Source: Pectinatus brassicae (GTDB lineage: Bacteria > Bacillota > Negativicutes > Selenomonadales > Selenomonadaceae). Taken from it: DNA of 64,000 nt. The translations under genes and the position numbers were made by a program. Each line of letters begins with the position of its first letter. Position 1 is the first letter of the stretch. Under the pieces are notes generated by a model. That model did no database searches. It was not told where the DNA came from and saw only the letters and a list, made by a program, of their open reading frames with translations. Shown in pieces: positions 46,149-55,606 of this stretch. The stretch covers positions 62,001 through 126,000 of the forward strand of contig NZ_JACHFH010000002.1 of the NCBI RefSeq assembly GCF_014201835.1. Direction: 5' to 3'.

Positions 46149-46539
46149 TCGCCGTTCCATCAACAAACCTGAAGTTATGATTATTCCGATGATCGATATA
46201 ATGTTTTTTCTTCTGGTTTTTTTTATGCTGAGTACATTATATATGACCAATATAAAAACTGTTCCGGTTGATATGCCCAAGACCAGCAATGCCCAGATGC
46301 AAAAACAGGCCAATTATGTAGTAAGTTTAAAAAAAGATGGCAGCTTATATCTTGAAGATAAACCTATCAGCCAATCTGCTTTATTACAGCAGGCACAGCA
46401 GGAAAAAGCTAAAAATCCGCAGTTTGCTGTTGTAATCAGAGCCGATAAGGATATAAATTACAACATGCTGATGAATTTACTCGATAACTTAAAAGGTGCC
46501 GGCATTACCCGTTTTGGGCTGGCTTCTGACAATAAATAA
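46135..46539 (+). CDS. exbD: ExbD/TolR-family protein
   Basis: 134 residues with one N-terminal membrane helix containing the essential Asp (PMIDIMFFLLVFFMLST) and a periplasmic domain (VVIRADKDINYNMLMNLLDNLKGAGI). Start at 46135 is set by GGGGTG upstream; an ATG at 46105 lies inside exbB without a Shine-Dalgarno. Last gene of the operon. Confidence 0.93.
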   Translation: MRLRDRRSINKPEVMIIPMIDIMFFLLVFFMLSTLYMTNIKTVPVDMPKTSNAQMQKQANYVVSLKKDGSLYLEDKPISQSALLQQAQQEKAKNPQFAVVIRADKDINYNMLMNLLDNLKGAGITRFGLASDNK

Positions 46540-46573
46540 AAAACTCTCGGCTTAAAAAGTCGAGAGTTTTTTA
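46538..46573. terminator. Bidirectional terminator between exbD and leuB
   Basis: AAAACTCTCG/CGAGAGTTTT stem with T or A runs on both sides. Confidence 0.85.
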
Positions 46574-46574
46574 T

Positions 46575-47642
46575 TTATAGATTAGCAATAACAGCTTGTG
46601 TCATCTGCTCAGTATTTACTTTTTTAAAACCTTCACTATAAAGATCAGCTGTGCGATAGCCCTGACTTAGTACATCCTTAACTGCCTTTTCTATGGCATC
46701 AGCTGCTTCATCGGCCTGCAGTGAATAACGCAATAGCATTGCTGCCGATAAAATAGTCCCCAATGGATTGGCTATTCCCTTACCTGCAATATCAGGAGCT
46801 GAACCATGTATTGGTTCATACAGACTGGTCTGTTCCCCAATGCTTGCCGATGGCATAAGTCCAATGGAACCACCCAATACAGCCGCTTCATCACTTAAGA
46901 TATCACCAAACAAATTACCTGTAACGATAACATCAAAACGAGTAGGATTTATAGCCAGCTGCATAGCACAATTATCCACATACATATTATCCATTTTTAC
47001 ATCAGGATATTTGGCCGCTACCTGAGCCGCTGTTCTTCGCCATAAACGCGAAGTAGCAAGCACATTGGCCTTATCGACCGAAGTAACTTTTCCTTTGCGT
47101 CCCTGTGCTGTCTGCATCGCTAGGTTAACAATGCGTTCCACTTCCGGGATACTGTAATTTTCTAAATCCCAGGCCCTTTTCGTACCGTTATAATCTTCTT
47201 CTTCACATTTATCGCCAAAGTATACGCCGCCAATAAGCTCACGCACAATCATTACATCAGTACCGCGTACAATATCCGGCTTTAATGGTGAGTATTCAAT
47301 AAGTGCATCCATAGTCTTGACCGGACGCAGATTAGCATATAAACCAAGTCCCTTACGCAAACCTAAAATTGCCTTTTCCGGACGCAAATCCGGTGCAACA
47401 TTATCCCATTTATCACCACCGACAGCGCCAAATAACACCGCATCGGCCTGCTGTGCCGCCTTTAAAGTATCTTCCGGTAAAGGCACACCAAATTTATCAT
47501 AGGCTGTACCGCCCGCATCATAGTAATCATAGTCTAAATTAAGCTTATATTTTTTATCGACTGCCTGCAAAACGGCAACAGCACCATCAGTTATTTCTTT
47601 TCCTATTCCATCACCGGGGATGACAACTATTTTTTTAGGCAT
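46575..47642 (-). CDS. leuB: 3-isopropylmalate dehydrogenase
   Basis: NAD-dependent oxidative decarboxylation of 3-isopropylmalate in leucine biosynthesis. 355 residues; VIPGDGIGKEI, LRKGLGLYANLRPVK, RELIGGVYFG, DKANVLATSRLWR, DNCAMQL, GSIGLMPSAS and EPIHGSAPDIAGKGIANP. Its ATG overlaps the leuD stop by 8 bases, and it closes the leuCDB operon. Confidence 0.97.
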   Translation of the reverse strand: MPKKIVVIPGDGIGKEITDGAVAVLQAVDKKYKLNLDYDYYDAGGTAYDKFGVPLPEDTLKAAQQADAVLFGAVGGDKWDNVAPDLRPEKAILGLRKGLGLYANLRPVKTMDALIEYSPLKPDIVRGTDVMIVRELIGGVYFGDKCEEEDYNGTKRAWDLENYSIPEVERIVNLAMQTAQGRKGKVTSVDKANVLATSRLWRRTAAQVAAKYPDVKMDNMYVDNCAMQLAINPTRFDVIVTGNLFGDILSDEAAVLGGSIGLMPSASIGEQTSLYEPIHGSAPDIAGKGIANPLGTILSAAMLLRYSLQADEAADAIEKAVKDVLSQGYRTADLYSEGFKKVNTEQMTQAVIANL

Positions 47643-48132
47643 TGATTTTTTTCTCCTTAATGTAATTTATCAAGCCGCCGGCTTTAGCTATATTCTCAAC
47701 AAATCCCGGCAATGGATGAGCATTAAACACATCACCGGTTGTAAGATTTTCTATTTTTCCCGTGACTTTATCGACACGCAATCTGTCACCAGCGCTTATT
47801 TTCTCTACATCATCACCGATTTCGAGTAATGGCAGTCCGATATTTATACCATTGCGGTAAAATATGCGAGCAAAGCTTGCCGCAATTACAACCGGCACAC
47901 CACTAGCCTTTATTGCAACCGGTGCATGTTCGCGCGATGAACCACAGCCAAAATTTTTGCCACTGACCATGATATCGCCCTCCTGCACATTCTGGGCAAA
48001 TGATTCATCAATATCTACCATACAATGAGAAGCCAATTCCTGCGGATCAAATGAATTTAAATAACGTGCTGGAATAATAACATCCGTATCAATATTATCG
48101 CCATAGCGCCATACTTTTCCTTCTAATGCCAT
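47635..48132 (-). CDS. leuD: 3-isopropylmalate dehydratase small subunit
   Basis: Small swivelling subunit of isopropylmalate isomerase; complexes with LeuC. 165 residues with [33 protein letters not shown] and [14 protein letters not shown]. The ATG at 48132 follows GGGAGAAATAAAA; the one at 48150 overlaps that site. Sits between leuC and leuB. Confidence 0.96.
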   Translation of the reverse strand: MALEGKVWRYGDNIDTDVIIPARYLNSFDPQELASHCMVDIDESFAQNVQEGDIMVSGKNFGCGSSREHAPVAIKASGVPVVIAASFARIFYRNGINIGLPLLEIGDDVEKISAGDRLRVDKVTGKIENLTTGDVFNAHPLPGFVENIAKAGGLINYIKEKKINA

Positions 48133-48156
48133 TTTTATTTCTCCCATCATAATTTA

Positions 48157-49416
48157 TTATTTCAAATCACTCGGCTGGGCAATTCTGCCCAAAACAGCAC
48201 TAGCTGCTGCTACCTGTGGTCCGGCTAAATAAACTTCGCTGTCCACATGTCCCATACGTCCGCGGAAATTGCGATTAGTTGTAGAAACACAGCGTTCATG
48301 TGCTGTAAGTATTCCCATATGTGCTCCTAGACATGGTCCGCAGGTTGGTGTGCTCACAGCAGCTCCGGCATCAATAAAGATATCAGCATAACCGCGTTTT
48401 ATCATTTCCTTATAAACCCATTGACTGCCCGGAATTACAATACAGCGGACATCTTTATGGACTGTACGATTCTTCATTATCTGCGCTGCAATCTGCATAT
48501 CCTCAATACGTCCATTAGTACATGAACCGATAACTACCTGATCAATCTTTATCTCCGGAATTTCATTCACTTTTTTGGTATTGCCCGGTAAATGAGGGAA
48601 AGCCACTACTGGAACAAGTTCAGATAGATTTATTTCTACATTCTGGCAGTATTTAGCATCCGCATCGGCTTCTACTATCGTGTATTCTTTTTTCACTCTG
48701 TCTTTGATATAAGCTTTGGTAACATCATCAACTGGGAATATACCATTTTTGCCGCCGGCTTCAATCGCCATATTAGCAATAGTTAATCTGTCATCCATGG
48801 ACAATGCTTTTACGCCGTCACCAGCAAATTCAATTGCTTTATATAATGCCCCATCTACCCCTATCATGCCAATAAGCGTCAGCATTACATCTTTACCAGT
48901 AACATCCGCTGGTTTTTCGCCTGTAAGATTTACCTTTATTGTTTCCGGTACTTTAAACCAAGCTTCACCAGTTGCCAATCCTACGGCTAAATCAGTAGTC
49001 CCCACACCGGTAGAAAATCCTCCCAGTGCACCATATGTACATGTATGGGAGTCAGCTCCGATGGTAAGCATCCCCGGTGCGACTATCCCTTTTTCCGGTA
49101 ATATAACATGCTCAATACCGCCGCGGCCTACTTCAAAATAATTGATAATATTATGTTTTTGGGCAAAATCACGCACTGCTTTGGATAGTGCCGCAGATTT
49201 TATATCTTTATTAGGTGTAAAATGGTCAGGAACTAGTGCTATCTTCGTATTATTAAATACTGGCACACCTATTTTTTCAAACTCTTTAAAAGACGGTGGT
49301 GCTGTAACATCATTAGCCAGTACCATATCTAGTTTACAAGTTATCAACTGACCAGGTGCTACTTCCTGCAATCCGGCGTGCATTGCCAAAATTTTCTCAG
49401 TCATATTCATTCCCAT
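48157..49416 (-). CDS. leuC: 3-isopropylmalate dehydratase large subunit
   Basis: 419-residue aconitase-family catalytic subunit. 4Fe-4S Cys ligands in GSCTNGR and [33 protein letters not shown] present. The length is that of the archaeal/Firmicute LeuC type that pairs with a short LeuD. GGAGGGG 8 bases before the ATG. First gene of leuCDB; a promoter lies at 49562-49591 with a leader of about 140 bases. Confidence 0.96.
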   Translation of the reverse strand: MGMNMTEKILAMHAGLQEVAPGQLITCKLDMVLANDVTAPPSFKEFEKIGVPVFNNTKIALVPDHFTPNKDIKSAALSKAVRDFAQKHNIINYFEVGRGGIEHVILPEKGIVAPGMLTIGADSHTCTYGALGGFSTGVGTTDLAVGLATGEAWFKVPETIKVNLTGEKPADVTGKDVMLTLIGMIGVDGALYKAIEFAGDGVKALSMDDRLTIANMAIEAGGKNGIFPVDDVTKAYIKDRVKKEYTIVEADADAKYCQNVEINLSELVPVVAFPHLPGNTKKVNEIPEIKIDQVVIGSCTNGRIEDMQIAAQIMKNRTVHKDVRCIVIPGSQWVYKEMIKRGYADIFIDAGAAVSTPTCGPCLGAHMGILTAHERCVSTTNRNFRGRMGHVDSEVYLAGPQVAAASAVLGRIAQPSDLK

Positions 49417-49492
49417 AAGTAAAACCCCTCCACCTATAAAAACTCTTTTTATATTTTTTTATCTTTTCCAGCTGTTTTTAATTATTATTTCA

Positions 49493-49544
49493 ACAGTTTT
49501 ACCAATATATTTGATATTTTTATTGATTTTATGTGTAAAACTGT
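49493..49544. promoter_or_regulatory. Inverted repeat in the leuCDB leader
   Basis: ACAGTTTTAC and GTAAAACTGT separated by 32 AT-rich bases, within the predicted untranslated leader. Operator or RNA stem; no T-box is seen here. Confidence 0.35.
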
Positions 49545-49561
49545 AAATTAGCCTGTATGCT

Positions 49562-49591
49562 ATGATAGTACATTTTTTATCCTTTTGTCAA
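49562..49591 (-). promoter_or_regulatory. Promoter of leuCDB
   Basis: Minus strand TTGACA-N18-TATCAT. Confidence 0.6.
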
Positions 49592-49610
49592 GATTTTGTT
49601 AACTACAAAT

Positions 49611-49654
49611 AAAACGCAGTACCTAATAATATAATAATAGGTTGCTGCGTTTTT
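49611..49654 (-). terminator. Terminator after the PucR-family gene
   Basis: AAAACGCAG...CTGCGTTTT with inner ACCTA/TAGGT pairs; it sits just upstream of the leuCDB promoter. Confidence 0.7.
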
Positions 49655-49686
49655 CTTTATTTATCTACATTATTAGTCTATTACAG

Positions 49687-50868
49687 TTAATCATTTATCG
49701 CTTCTGTTATTTTCAAATATTCCGCTATATAAAATGCCAGCATTAATTCAAAGCGCATGGCAGCATCATCAAAATCACAAGCTAAAATATTGCGTATTTT
49801 TATAATACGATAGTTTATAGTATTGCGATGGGTAAATTCAATCTGCGCTGTTAATTTAAGACTGTTATTATTGAACAAATATGTCCGCAGGGTATTATAC
49901 AGCTGCGAATTATGCTTATTATCAAACTCTACTAATGGCTGCAATAATGAATCGTGCATTTTCTGCAGCAGTATTTTATTATTTGTTGTAAATAACAACC
50001 TATATATACCAATCTTGTCAAAAAACAGTTCATTTTTCTGCTGAGCTTCAGCTACAATTTGTGCAGCTGCCGCTTCCTTAAAAGCTGAAACCAGCTCGAT
50101 AAATTCGTCATGCCGTGAACTTATACCATAGATTATTTTTTTATCCGGCTGCTTAAACGTAAATGATTGCCTAATATCAGCCAGTAATTTTTCTATAGTC
50201 TCAATATTATTGGAAAACAATAATATTACCAACTTATCTTTTTGCCAAAAAATAAGATATCTCTCACCAATAATATTCATTATATTTTTCAGCCTTAAAA
50301 TGAAGATTTCCTGTAACTTATCTGTAATTGTTTCATTCTTTATTGCCGTTACTACCATATAAAAACTCTTTTTATCTAAATCATGGCGTCTAAAATACTC
50401 AGCATAGTTTTTTACTAATTTAGGCTCAAAAAGAACGGCCTTAATATGTTCGGTAATATCATTTTCCTTTTGCGTAGCTAAAAACAACCTATTTAAATAG
50501 TCCTGCATTATATCAGCTAAATGAATGCGCCATGGCATAATAATAAGCGGCAGTTTATGCTCATTGCATAAAGTAATTATTTCTTCATCTATATCATCAG
50601 GCTGAATGTACTTACCGGTATTTACAATTAATCCTCCGGCCTTGCGGCTGATTAATTCTTCAATAAAGTTTTTTAGCCAATCTTTTTCCTTATAACAAAG
50701 ACCCGTTGTTATTATCAGCTCATTGCCGCGCAAGAAATCAGAGGTAGCAATATCTTCCGTATATTGCACCCAAATTATTTCTTTTTCCAATGTTTTTTTT
50801 GCTGTTAATAATGTTAGTTGATAGATATCCTTCGTTTCGGCACATAATTTTTTTAAATGAATCGACAT
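49687..50868 (-). CDS. PucR-family transcriptional regulator
   Basis: 393 residues. N-terminal PucR-like domain (WVQYTEDIATSDFLRGNELIITTG; KAGGLIVNTGKYI), a central GGDEF-like/uncharacterised region, and the C-terminal PucR helix-turn-helix (LRTYLFNNNSLKLTAQIEFTHRNTINYRI). PucR-type proteins often control amine, purine or GABA catabolism. Divergent from the gabT-4hbD operon, so it is the likely regulator; a TTTGTGC-N5-GTACAAA near-palindrome lies between. Confidence 0.87.
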   Translation of the reverse strand: MSIHLKKLCAETKDIYQLTLLTAKKTLEKEIIWVQYTEDIATSDFLRGNELIITTGLCYKEKDWLKNFIEELISRKAGGLIVNTGKYIQPDDIDEEIITLCNEHKLPLIIMPWRIHLADIMQDYLNRLFLATQKENDITEHIKAVLFEPKLVKNYAEYFRRHDLDKKSFYMVVTAIKNETITDKLQEIFILRLKNIMNIIGERYLIFWQKDKLVILLFSNNIETIEKLLADIRQSFTFKQPDKKIIYGISSRHDEFIELVSAFKEAAAAQIVAEAQQKNELFFDKIGIYRLLFTTNNKILLQKMHDSLLQPLVEFDNKHNSQLYNTLRTYLFNNNSLKLTAQIEFTHRNTINYRIIKIRNILACDFDDAAMRFELMLAFYIAEYLKITEAIND

Positions 50869-50983
50869 TATTTATCTCCATATATCCAGCAGTTTATTTT
50901 CCCCAGCGATTATTACTAAAAAACAATAATCAAATAATCTTATTTCAATAATACAATAAATAAACATCATTCTTCAAGCATAT

Positions 50984-51002
50984 TTTGTGCACGAAGTACA
51001 AA
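50984..51002. promoter_or_regulatory. Near-palindrome between pucR and gabT
   Basis: TTTGTGC-N5-GTACAAA, roughly midway in the divergent intergenic region. Candidate PucR-family operator. Confidence 0.35.
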
Positions 51003-51082
51003 TGTCTCGTAAAAAATTAGTTACCTGTCCCGTTGCAGTCATCTTAGCATTAAGCTACCATATATCTATACATTAAATAAGG

Positions 51083-51134
51083 ACACGGCAAAGGTGCCAT
51101 CCATACGGATAAGACCTTGCTGTGTATTTTTTTA
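51083..51134 (+). terminator. Terminator hairpin in the gabT leader (candidate attenuator)
   Basis: ACACGGCAAAGGT...ACCTTGCTGTGT with an inner ATCC/GGAT stem and a T-rich tail, ending about 22 bases before the gabT ATG. Its position demands a control mechanism or read-through. Confidence 0.7.
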
Positions 51135-51155
51135 TTTATCAAGGGGGATTTTATT

Positions 51156-52547
51156 ATGTTAAAAACTGCTTTACCTAAAATTATTACTGAAACTGTTCCC
51201 GGCCCTAAAGCCGCTGCTGTTATAAATCGTCGTGATGAAGCCATTCCTGCTGCTATTCGCTGCGGTTATCCAGTCGTTATCGATCATGCTGAAGGTGCGA
51301 TTATCGAAGATGTTGATGGCAATCGTTTCTTGGATTTCATCGGTGGTGTGGGTGTTTTAAACATTGGTTTCAGCCATCCGGAAGTAATTGCTGCCGTAAA
51401 AGCTCAGGCTGATAAATATTTTCATGGCATGTTCAATGTTGTAACCCATGAAGGTTATGTTGCCCTTGCTGAAAAACTAAATTCTTTAGTCCCAGTAAAA
51501 GGTGATAAAAAAAGAACATTCTTTGCTAACAGCGGTGCCGAAGCCGATGAAAATGCCGTAAAAATAGCCAAGGCTTTTACTAAACGCCCAAATATCATTG
51601 TATTTTCCGGTGCTTTCCATGGCCGTACCCTGCTTACAATGTCTATGACTGCTAAAAAAGCTTATGCTAAAGGTATGGGACCATTCCCTGATGGTGTTTA
51701 CCGTGCTGAATTCCCTTATCTTTACCGCCGTCCAGCAGGTATGCCAATAGAAGCCGCTATTGATTATTATATCGAAAAATTGCATGAAACATTCAATAAC
51801 TGCTCTGACCCTCAGCATGTAGCAGCTATCGTTGTTGAACCACTCCAAGGTGAAGGCGGCTTTATTCCTGCCCCTATTGAATGGGTCAAAGCACTGCGCA
51901 AAATCTGTGACCAATATGGCATCTTGCTGATTGCTGATGAAGTTCAATCTGGTTTTTGCCGCACTGGACGCATGTTTGCTACAGAATACTGGAAAGACGC
52001 TGGTGTTCAGCCAGATATTATCACCATGGCAAAATCCATTGCTGCTGGTGTTCCATTAAGTGCTATCAGTGCCCGTGATGAAATAATGCAGTCTGTTCCA
52101 GGTGGTGTTATCGGCGGTACCTATTGTGGTAATCCCCTTGCCTGTGCTGCTGCCTTAAAAACCATTGAAATCATGCAGCGTGATAATTTAGCCCAGCGTT
52201 CTGCTGAAATTGGCAAAAAAGTGATTTCACGCTATAATGAATGGATGCAAAAATATGATGTTATCGGTGACATTCGCGGTTTAGGCGGAATGATTGGCAT
52301 AGAATTCGTTAAAGACAAAGAAAGTAAACAGCCTGACAGTACACTTGTCAATAACTTAATTAAAGAAGCTGCCCAACATGGCTTATTAATCGAAAATGCC
52401 GGTATACATGGCAATGTCATTCGTTTCTTAGCCCCATTAGTTATTACCGACGAACAATTAGACGCCGGTCTTGATATTTTTGAAGCTGCTATCAAAAAAT
52501 GCACTAATTATCAGGAAGATTCTTCTGCTGCTAATATCGGTGCCTGA
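51156..52547 (+). CDS. gabT: 4-aminobutyrate aminotransferase (class III)
   Basis: PLP-dependent transfer of the GABA amino group to 2-oxoglutarate, giving succinate semialdehyde. 463 residues: FLDFIGGVGVLNIGFSHP, FFANSGAEADENAVKIAKAF, FHGRTL, VVEPLQGEGGFIPAP, LIADEVQSGFCRTGRMF, PLP Lys in TMAKSIAAGVPLSA, and GGTYCGNPLACAAAL. Start at 51156 is set by AAGGGGG 8 bases upstream. The next gene is a 4-hydroxybutyrate dehydrogenase, which supports GABA over ornithine as the amino donor. Confidence 0.9.
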   Translation: MLKTALPKIITETVPGPKAAAVINRRDEAIPAAIRCGYPVVIDHAEGAIIEDVDGNRFLDFIGGVGVLNIGFSHPEVIAAVKAQADKYFHGMFNVVTHEGYVALAEKLNSLVPVKGDKKRTFFANSGAEADENAVKIAKAFTKRPNIIVFSGAFHGRTLLTMSMTAKKAYAKGMGPFPDGVYRAEFPYLYRRPAGMPIEAAIDYYIEKLHETFNNCSDPQHVAAIVVEPLQGEGGFIPAPIEWVKALRKICDQYGILLIADEVQSGFCRTGRMFATEYWKDAGVQPDIITMAKSIAAGVPLSAISARDEIMQSVPGGVIGGTYCGNPLACAAALKTIEIMQRDNLAQRSAEIGKKVISRYNEWMQKYDVIGDIRGLGGMIGIEFVKDKESKQPDSTLVNNLIKEAAQHGLLIENAGIHGNVIRFLAPLVITDEQLDAGLDIFEAAIKKCTNYQEDSSAANIGA

Positions 52548-52562
52548 TTAATGGAGGAAATA

Positions 52563-53678
52563 ATGAAAAGTTTTGTTTTGGCGCCCCAGATCAACGTATG
52601 TGATTCTACAGCTGAATTTTGCAATGAATATGCCATTGGCAAAGGTGACCTTGTATTTATCAGCCAGCGTTCCTTAGATGCTAACTTTGCCAATAAATTT
52701 ACTAATGCCACTATTATTGATTATCGCAAATACGGTGTTGGTGAACCTACCGATTTAATGGTTGAAGGTATTTATAATGATATTAAAAATATAGAAATAA
52801 AACGCGTTTTTGCTATTGGCGGCGGTACAATTCTCGATGTTGCCAAATTATTTGCTTTAAAGCAAATAATGCCTGTTGATAAATTATTCGCTGGTGAGAT
52901 AACACCGCAAAAAAATAAATCATTAATTTTAATACCGACTACTTGTGGTACCGGCAGTGAAGTAACCAATATTTCTATATTGGAGCTGACAAAAAACAAA
53001 ACTAAATTAGGTCTGGCCAATAATGCTCTTTTTGCCGATGAAGCTGTACTAATTCCAGAATTACTGCATGATCTGCCATTTCGCTTTTTTGCCACCAGCT
53101 CCATGGATGCACTAATCCATGCCATAGAATCATTTACTTCACCTAAAGCTACTGAACTGACACAAATGTTTTCCTTAAATGCTATGGATAAAATTATTGC
53201 TGGTTACCAAAAAATTGCCGCAGATAAAACTGCTTTAGATGATAAATTACTACATGACTTTCTTACAGCCAGCACTTATGCTGGTATTGCATTTGGCAAT
53301 GCCGGCTGTGCCGCAGTACATGCCCTTAGCTATCCTTTAGGTGCCGCTTATCATGTGCCGCATGGCGAAGCTAATTATGCTATGTTTATGCAGGTTTATA
53401 AAACATATGAATTGATTGAAAACAAACCTGTTCTACAGGCTTTAAAACAGCATTTAGCGACTATCCTGCACTGTTCTGCTAATAATGTTTTTAGCCAACT
53501 AGAAGCACTATTGCAGCAAATCATTCCGCTAAAAGCATTGCATGAATACGGTGTAACTACTAATGACTTAACAGCATTTACCGATGTAGTAATGCAAAAG
53601 CAGGGCCGCCTAATGGCTAATAATTGCTGTGAACTATCCAGTGCCAATGTCTTATCTATTTATAAACAACTTTATTAA
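52563..53678 (+). CDS. 4hbD: 4-hydroxybutyrate dehydrogenase (iron-containing ADH family)
   Basis: NADH-dependent reduction of succinate semialdehyde to 4-hydroxybutyrate. 371 residues, the size of the Clostridium kluyveri enzyme, with family motifs YGVGEPTDLMVE, VFAIGGGTILDVAKL, IPTTCGTGSEVTNISI, metal-binding ATSSMDALIHAIESF, and HALSYPLGAAYHVPHGEANY. Start at 52563 is set by GGAGG 5-6 bases upstream. Cotranscribed with gabT. No 4-hydroxybutyrate CoA-transferase lies in the window, so the fate of the product is open. Confidence 0.91.
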   Translation: MKSFVLAPQINVCDSTAEFCNEYAIGKGDLVFISQRSLDANFANKFTNATIIDYRKYGVGEPTDLMVEGIYNDIKNIEIKRVFAIGGGTILDVAKLFALKQIMPVDKLFAGEITPQKNKSLILIPTTCGTGSEVTNISILELTKNKTKLGLANNALFADEAVLIPELLHDLPFRFFATSSMDALIHAIESFTSPKATELTQMFSLNAMDKIIAGYQKIAADKTALDDKLLHDFLTASTYAGIAFGNAGCAAVHALSYPLGAAYHVPHGEANYAMFMQVYKTYELIENKPVLQALKQHLATILHCSANNVFSQLEALLQQIIPLKALHEYGVTTNDLTAFTDVVMQKQGRLMANNCCELSSANVLSIYKQLY

Positions 53679-53693
53679 CAAAAATCTTCTTTT

Positions 53694-53719
53694 AATCCCT
53701 CCGGCAACGGAGGGATTTT
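53694..53719 (+). terminator. Terminator of gabT-4hbD
   Basis: AATCCCTCCG-gcaa-CGGAGGGATT tetraloop hairpin followed by TT.  The rest of 53720-53934 is AT-rich with no convincing gene. Confidence 0.8.
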
Positions 53720-53934
53720 ATTATGCTTATAAATATGCTTTCTCATTCTTCTTTACAGCTGTTTTTATTTATGCCGATACTTTTTATCATCTTTTCCTTT
53801 TTAATTGCTTATATGCCGTATTTAAAGCTCATTAAAGGAAGTCAGTATGCACAATACTCCTTTAATAAAAATAAACATATATCCATAGCCTGTTCGTACT
53901 TTTTATCTCATTATTAACTTTCACCATAACGAAT

Positions 53935-53979
53935 AACAAAAAGGAGCACTGCCAAAACGGCAGTGCTCCTTTTTTGTTA
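53935..53979. terminator. Terminator of the amino-acid ABC operon
   Basis: GGAGCACTGCC/GGCAGTGCTCC stem flanked by A and T runs, able to act on both strands. Confidence 0.88.
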
Positions 53980-53987
53980 TTTGCTAT

Positions 53988-54860
53988 TTATTTTACATTC
54001 TTAGTTTTTGCTTCATCAGCAGACAATACCATGAAGTCTTCGGTCAAACCATATTTTTCCAAAATCTTTTTGAGGCTGCCATCAGCACGCATTTTTTCCA
54101 ATTCGCCATTAACGGCATCCAGTAAATCTTTATCTTTAAATCTTACAGCTGCACCAATTTGACCTGATGCTTCAGCTTTATAAGGGCTTAATATTTTTAC
54201 ATCTAAGTTATCGCTGGTTTTAATGGTATAAGCAGCAACGATACCGTCGGTAATACATGCATCTATTTTGCCGGTATTTACAGCCATCATCAATTCAGCC
54301 TGACTATTAAATACTTTGACATCTTTTACTTCCCCGTCTTTTTTCCATTTTTCTGCTAGTTCAAGGAAAGTAACACCTTTTTGTCCACCGATAACTTTAT
54401 CTTTCAAATCAGCTTTGCTTTTTATTGGAGAATCTTTTTTTACAACAATAGCTTCCCCTTCTTTATACCAGATATTAGTAAAAGCTGCTTTTTGCAGACG
54501 TTCAGGTTTGATATACATTCCATCAGTAACCATATCCACTGCTTCATTATTTAAACCAATCAATAGGTTTTCAAATGGAACATGCTTCATTTCTACTTTT
54601 TTAATACCTAATCTTTTAGCTATTTCTGTGATTATTTCTGCATCGATACCGGCAAATTGATTGGTTTTAGTATCCATATAGGCAAATGGTGCATCATTGG
54701 ATGAACCAACTACCAAAACACCCTTTTCCTTAATTTTTGCTAAAGTACTTTGGTTATCAGCTGCTTTTTGACTATTTTCTGAACCACAGCCCACCAATAA
54801 AAATAAAGAAGACAACACTAACATCACTAAAACTAATATTTTTTTACCATGTTTACGCAT
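53988..54860 (-). CDS. Polar amino-acid ABC transporter substrate-binding lipoprotein
   Basis: 290-residue SBP_bac_3 family protein. Lipobox LLVGC (Cys about 25), then KEKGVLVVGSSNDAPFAYMDTKTNQFAGIDAEI and YIKPERLQKAAFTNIWYKEGEAIVV. Binds a polar amino acid or derivative in the periplasm. Last gene of an ATPase-permease-SBP operon. Confidence 0.91.
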   Translation of the reverse strand: MRKHGKKILVLVMLVLSSLFLLVGCGSENSQKAADNQSTLAKIKEKGVLVVGSSNDAPFAYMDTKTNQFAGIDAEIITEIAKRLGIKKVEMKHVPFENLLIGLNNEAVDMVTDGMYIKPERLQKAAFTNIWYKEGEAIVVKKDSPIKSKADLKDKVIGGQKGVTFLELAEKWKKDGEVKDVKVFNSQAELMMAVNTGKIDACITDGIVAAYTIKTSDNLDVKILSPYKAEASGQIGAAVRFKDKDLLDAVNGELEKMRADGSLKKILEKYGLTEDFMVLSADEAKTKNVK

Positions 54861-54892
54861 AAAATCAAACCTCTCTTTATATCATTTTTTTA

Positions 54893-55603
54893 TTAACGAC
54901 TGGCTGAAGACAATTTATATTCTATAAATTTAACAAGATGTGACAACGGAACACTTAGTATCAGATAGGCAATCGCCAAATAAGTATAAGCTTCAATTGT
55001 ATAGAAAGTCTGCGAAGCAAAAGTCTGGGTGCGCAGCAAAAGTTCGTTAACTGCAACATAAGCCAGAAGAGATGTGTCTTTTATCATCATTACCAGATAA
55101 TTCCCCAAAGATGGAATGATACCACGCAAAGCCTGCGGCATAACTATCCGAAACAAGGTTTCATAACGACCGAAGCCCAAAACAAGCGCCGCTTCTGTCT
55201 GTCCATTATCAATTGATACAATACCTGCTCTTATTACTTCTGACATATAGCAGCCATAGTTTATTGCCAAGCCGGCAATACCAGCTGTAAGTGGTGTTAT
55301 CTGCACATCAGTCTTATAGCCAAACATTCCGGCAATCAAATTGATAAGCAGCGGCATAACATAATAAATATATACTAATTGCACAAGCAATGGCGTGCCA
55401 CGAACTATTTCCAGTAAACCATATAAGAATGCTTTAAGTGGTTTCCAGCCAAATAATCTGCCTATAGCAATAAATATCCCCACTATTGTTGCCAAAAAGA
55501 AACCTATTATTGTTGCCTCTACTACGACGCCAAAACCGTGCAAGAGTGATGGTGCCAAATATTTTGCTGCCTCAGAAAAATGTAATTGTCCTAAAATATT
55601 CAT
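54893..55603 (-). CDS. Polar amino-acid ABC transporter permease (HisM/GlnP family)
   Basis: 236 residues, about five membrane segments, family motifs GFFLATIVGIFIAIGR, EIVRGTPLLVQLVYIYYV and the EAA loop EAALVLGFGRYETLFRIVMPQALRG. Three bases after the ATPase gene; likely homodimeric. Confidence 0.92.
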   Translation of the reverse strand: MNILGQLHFSEAAKYLAPSLLHGFGVVVEATIIGFFLATIVGIFIAIGRLFGWKPLKAFLYGLLEIVRGTPLLVQLVYIYYVMPLLINLIAGMFGYKTDVQITPLTAGIAGLAINYGCYMSEVIRAGIVSIDNGQTEAALVLGFGRYETLFRIVMPQALRGIIPSLGNYLVMMIKDTSLLAYVAVNELLLRTQTFASQTFYTIEAYTYLAIAYLILSVPLSHLVKFIEYKLSSASR

Positions 55604-55606
55604 GAT

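Noticed and set aside
53723-53917. Small hydrophobic reading frame (64 codons) after the 4hbD terminator
   Set aside because: Its apparent Shine-Dalgarno GGAGGG is the 3' arm of the terminator hairpin, it has no promoter, and composition looks like AT-rich non-coding DNA.
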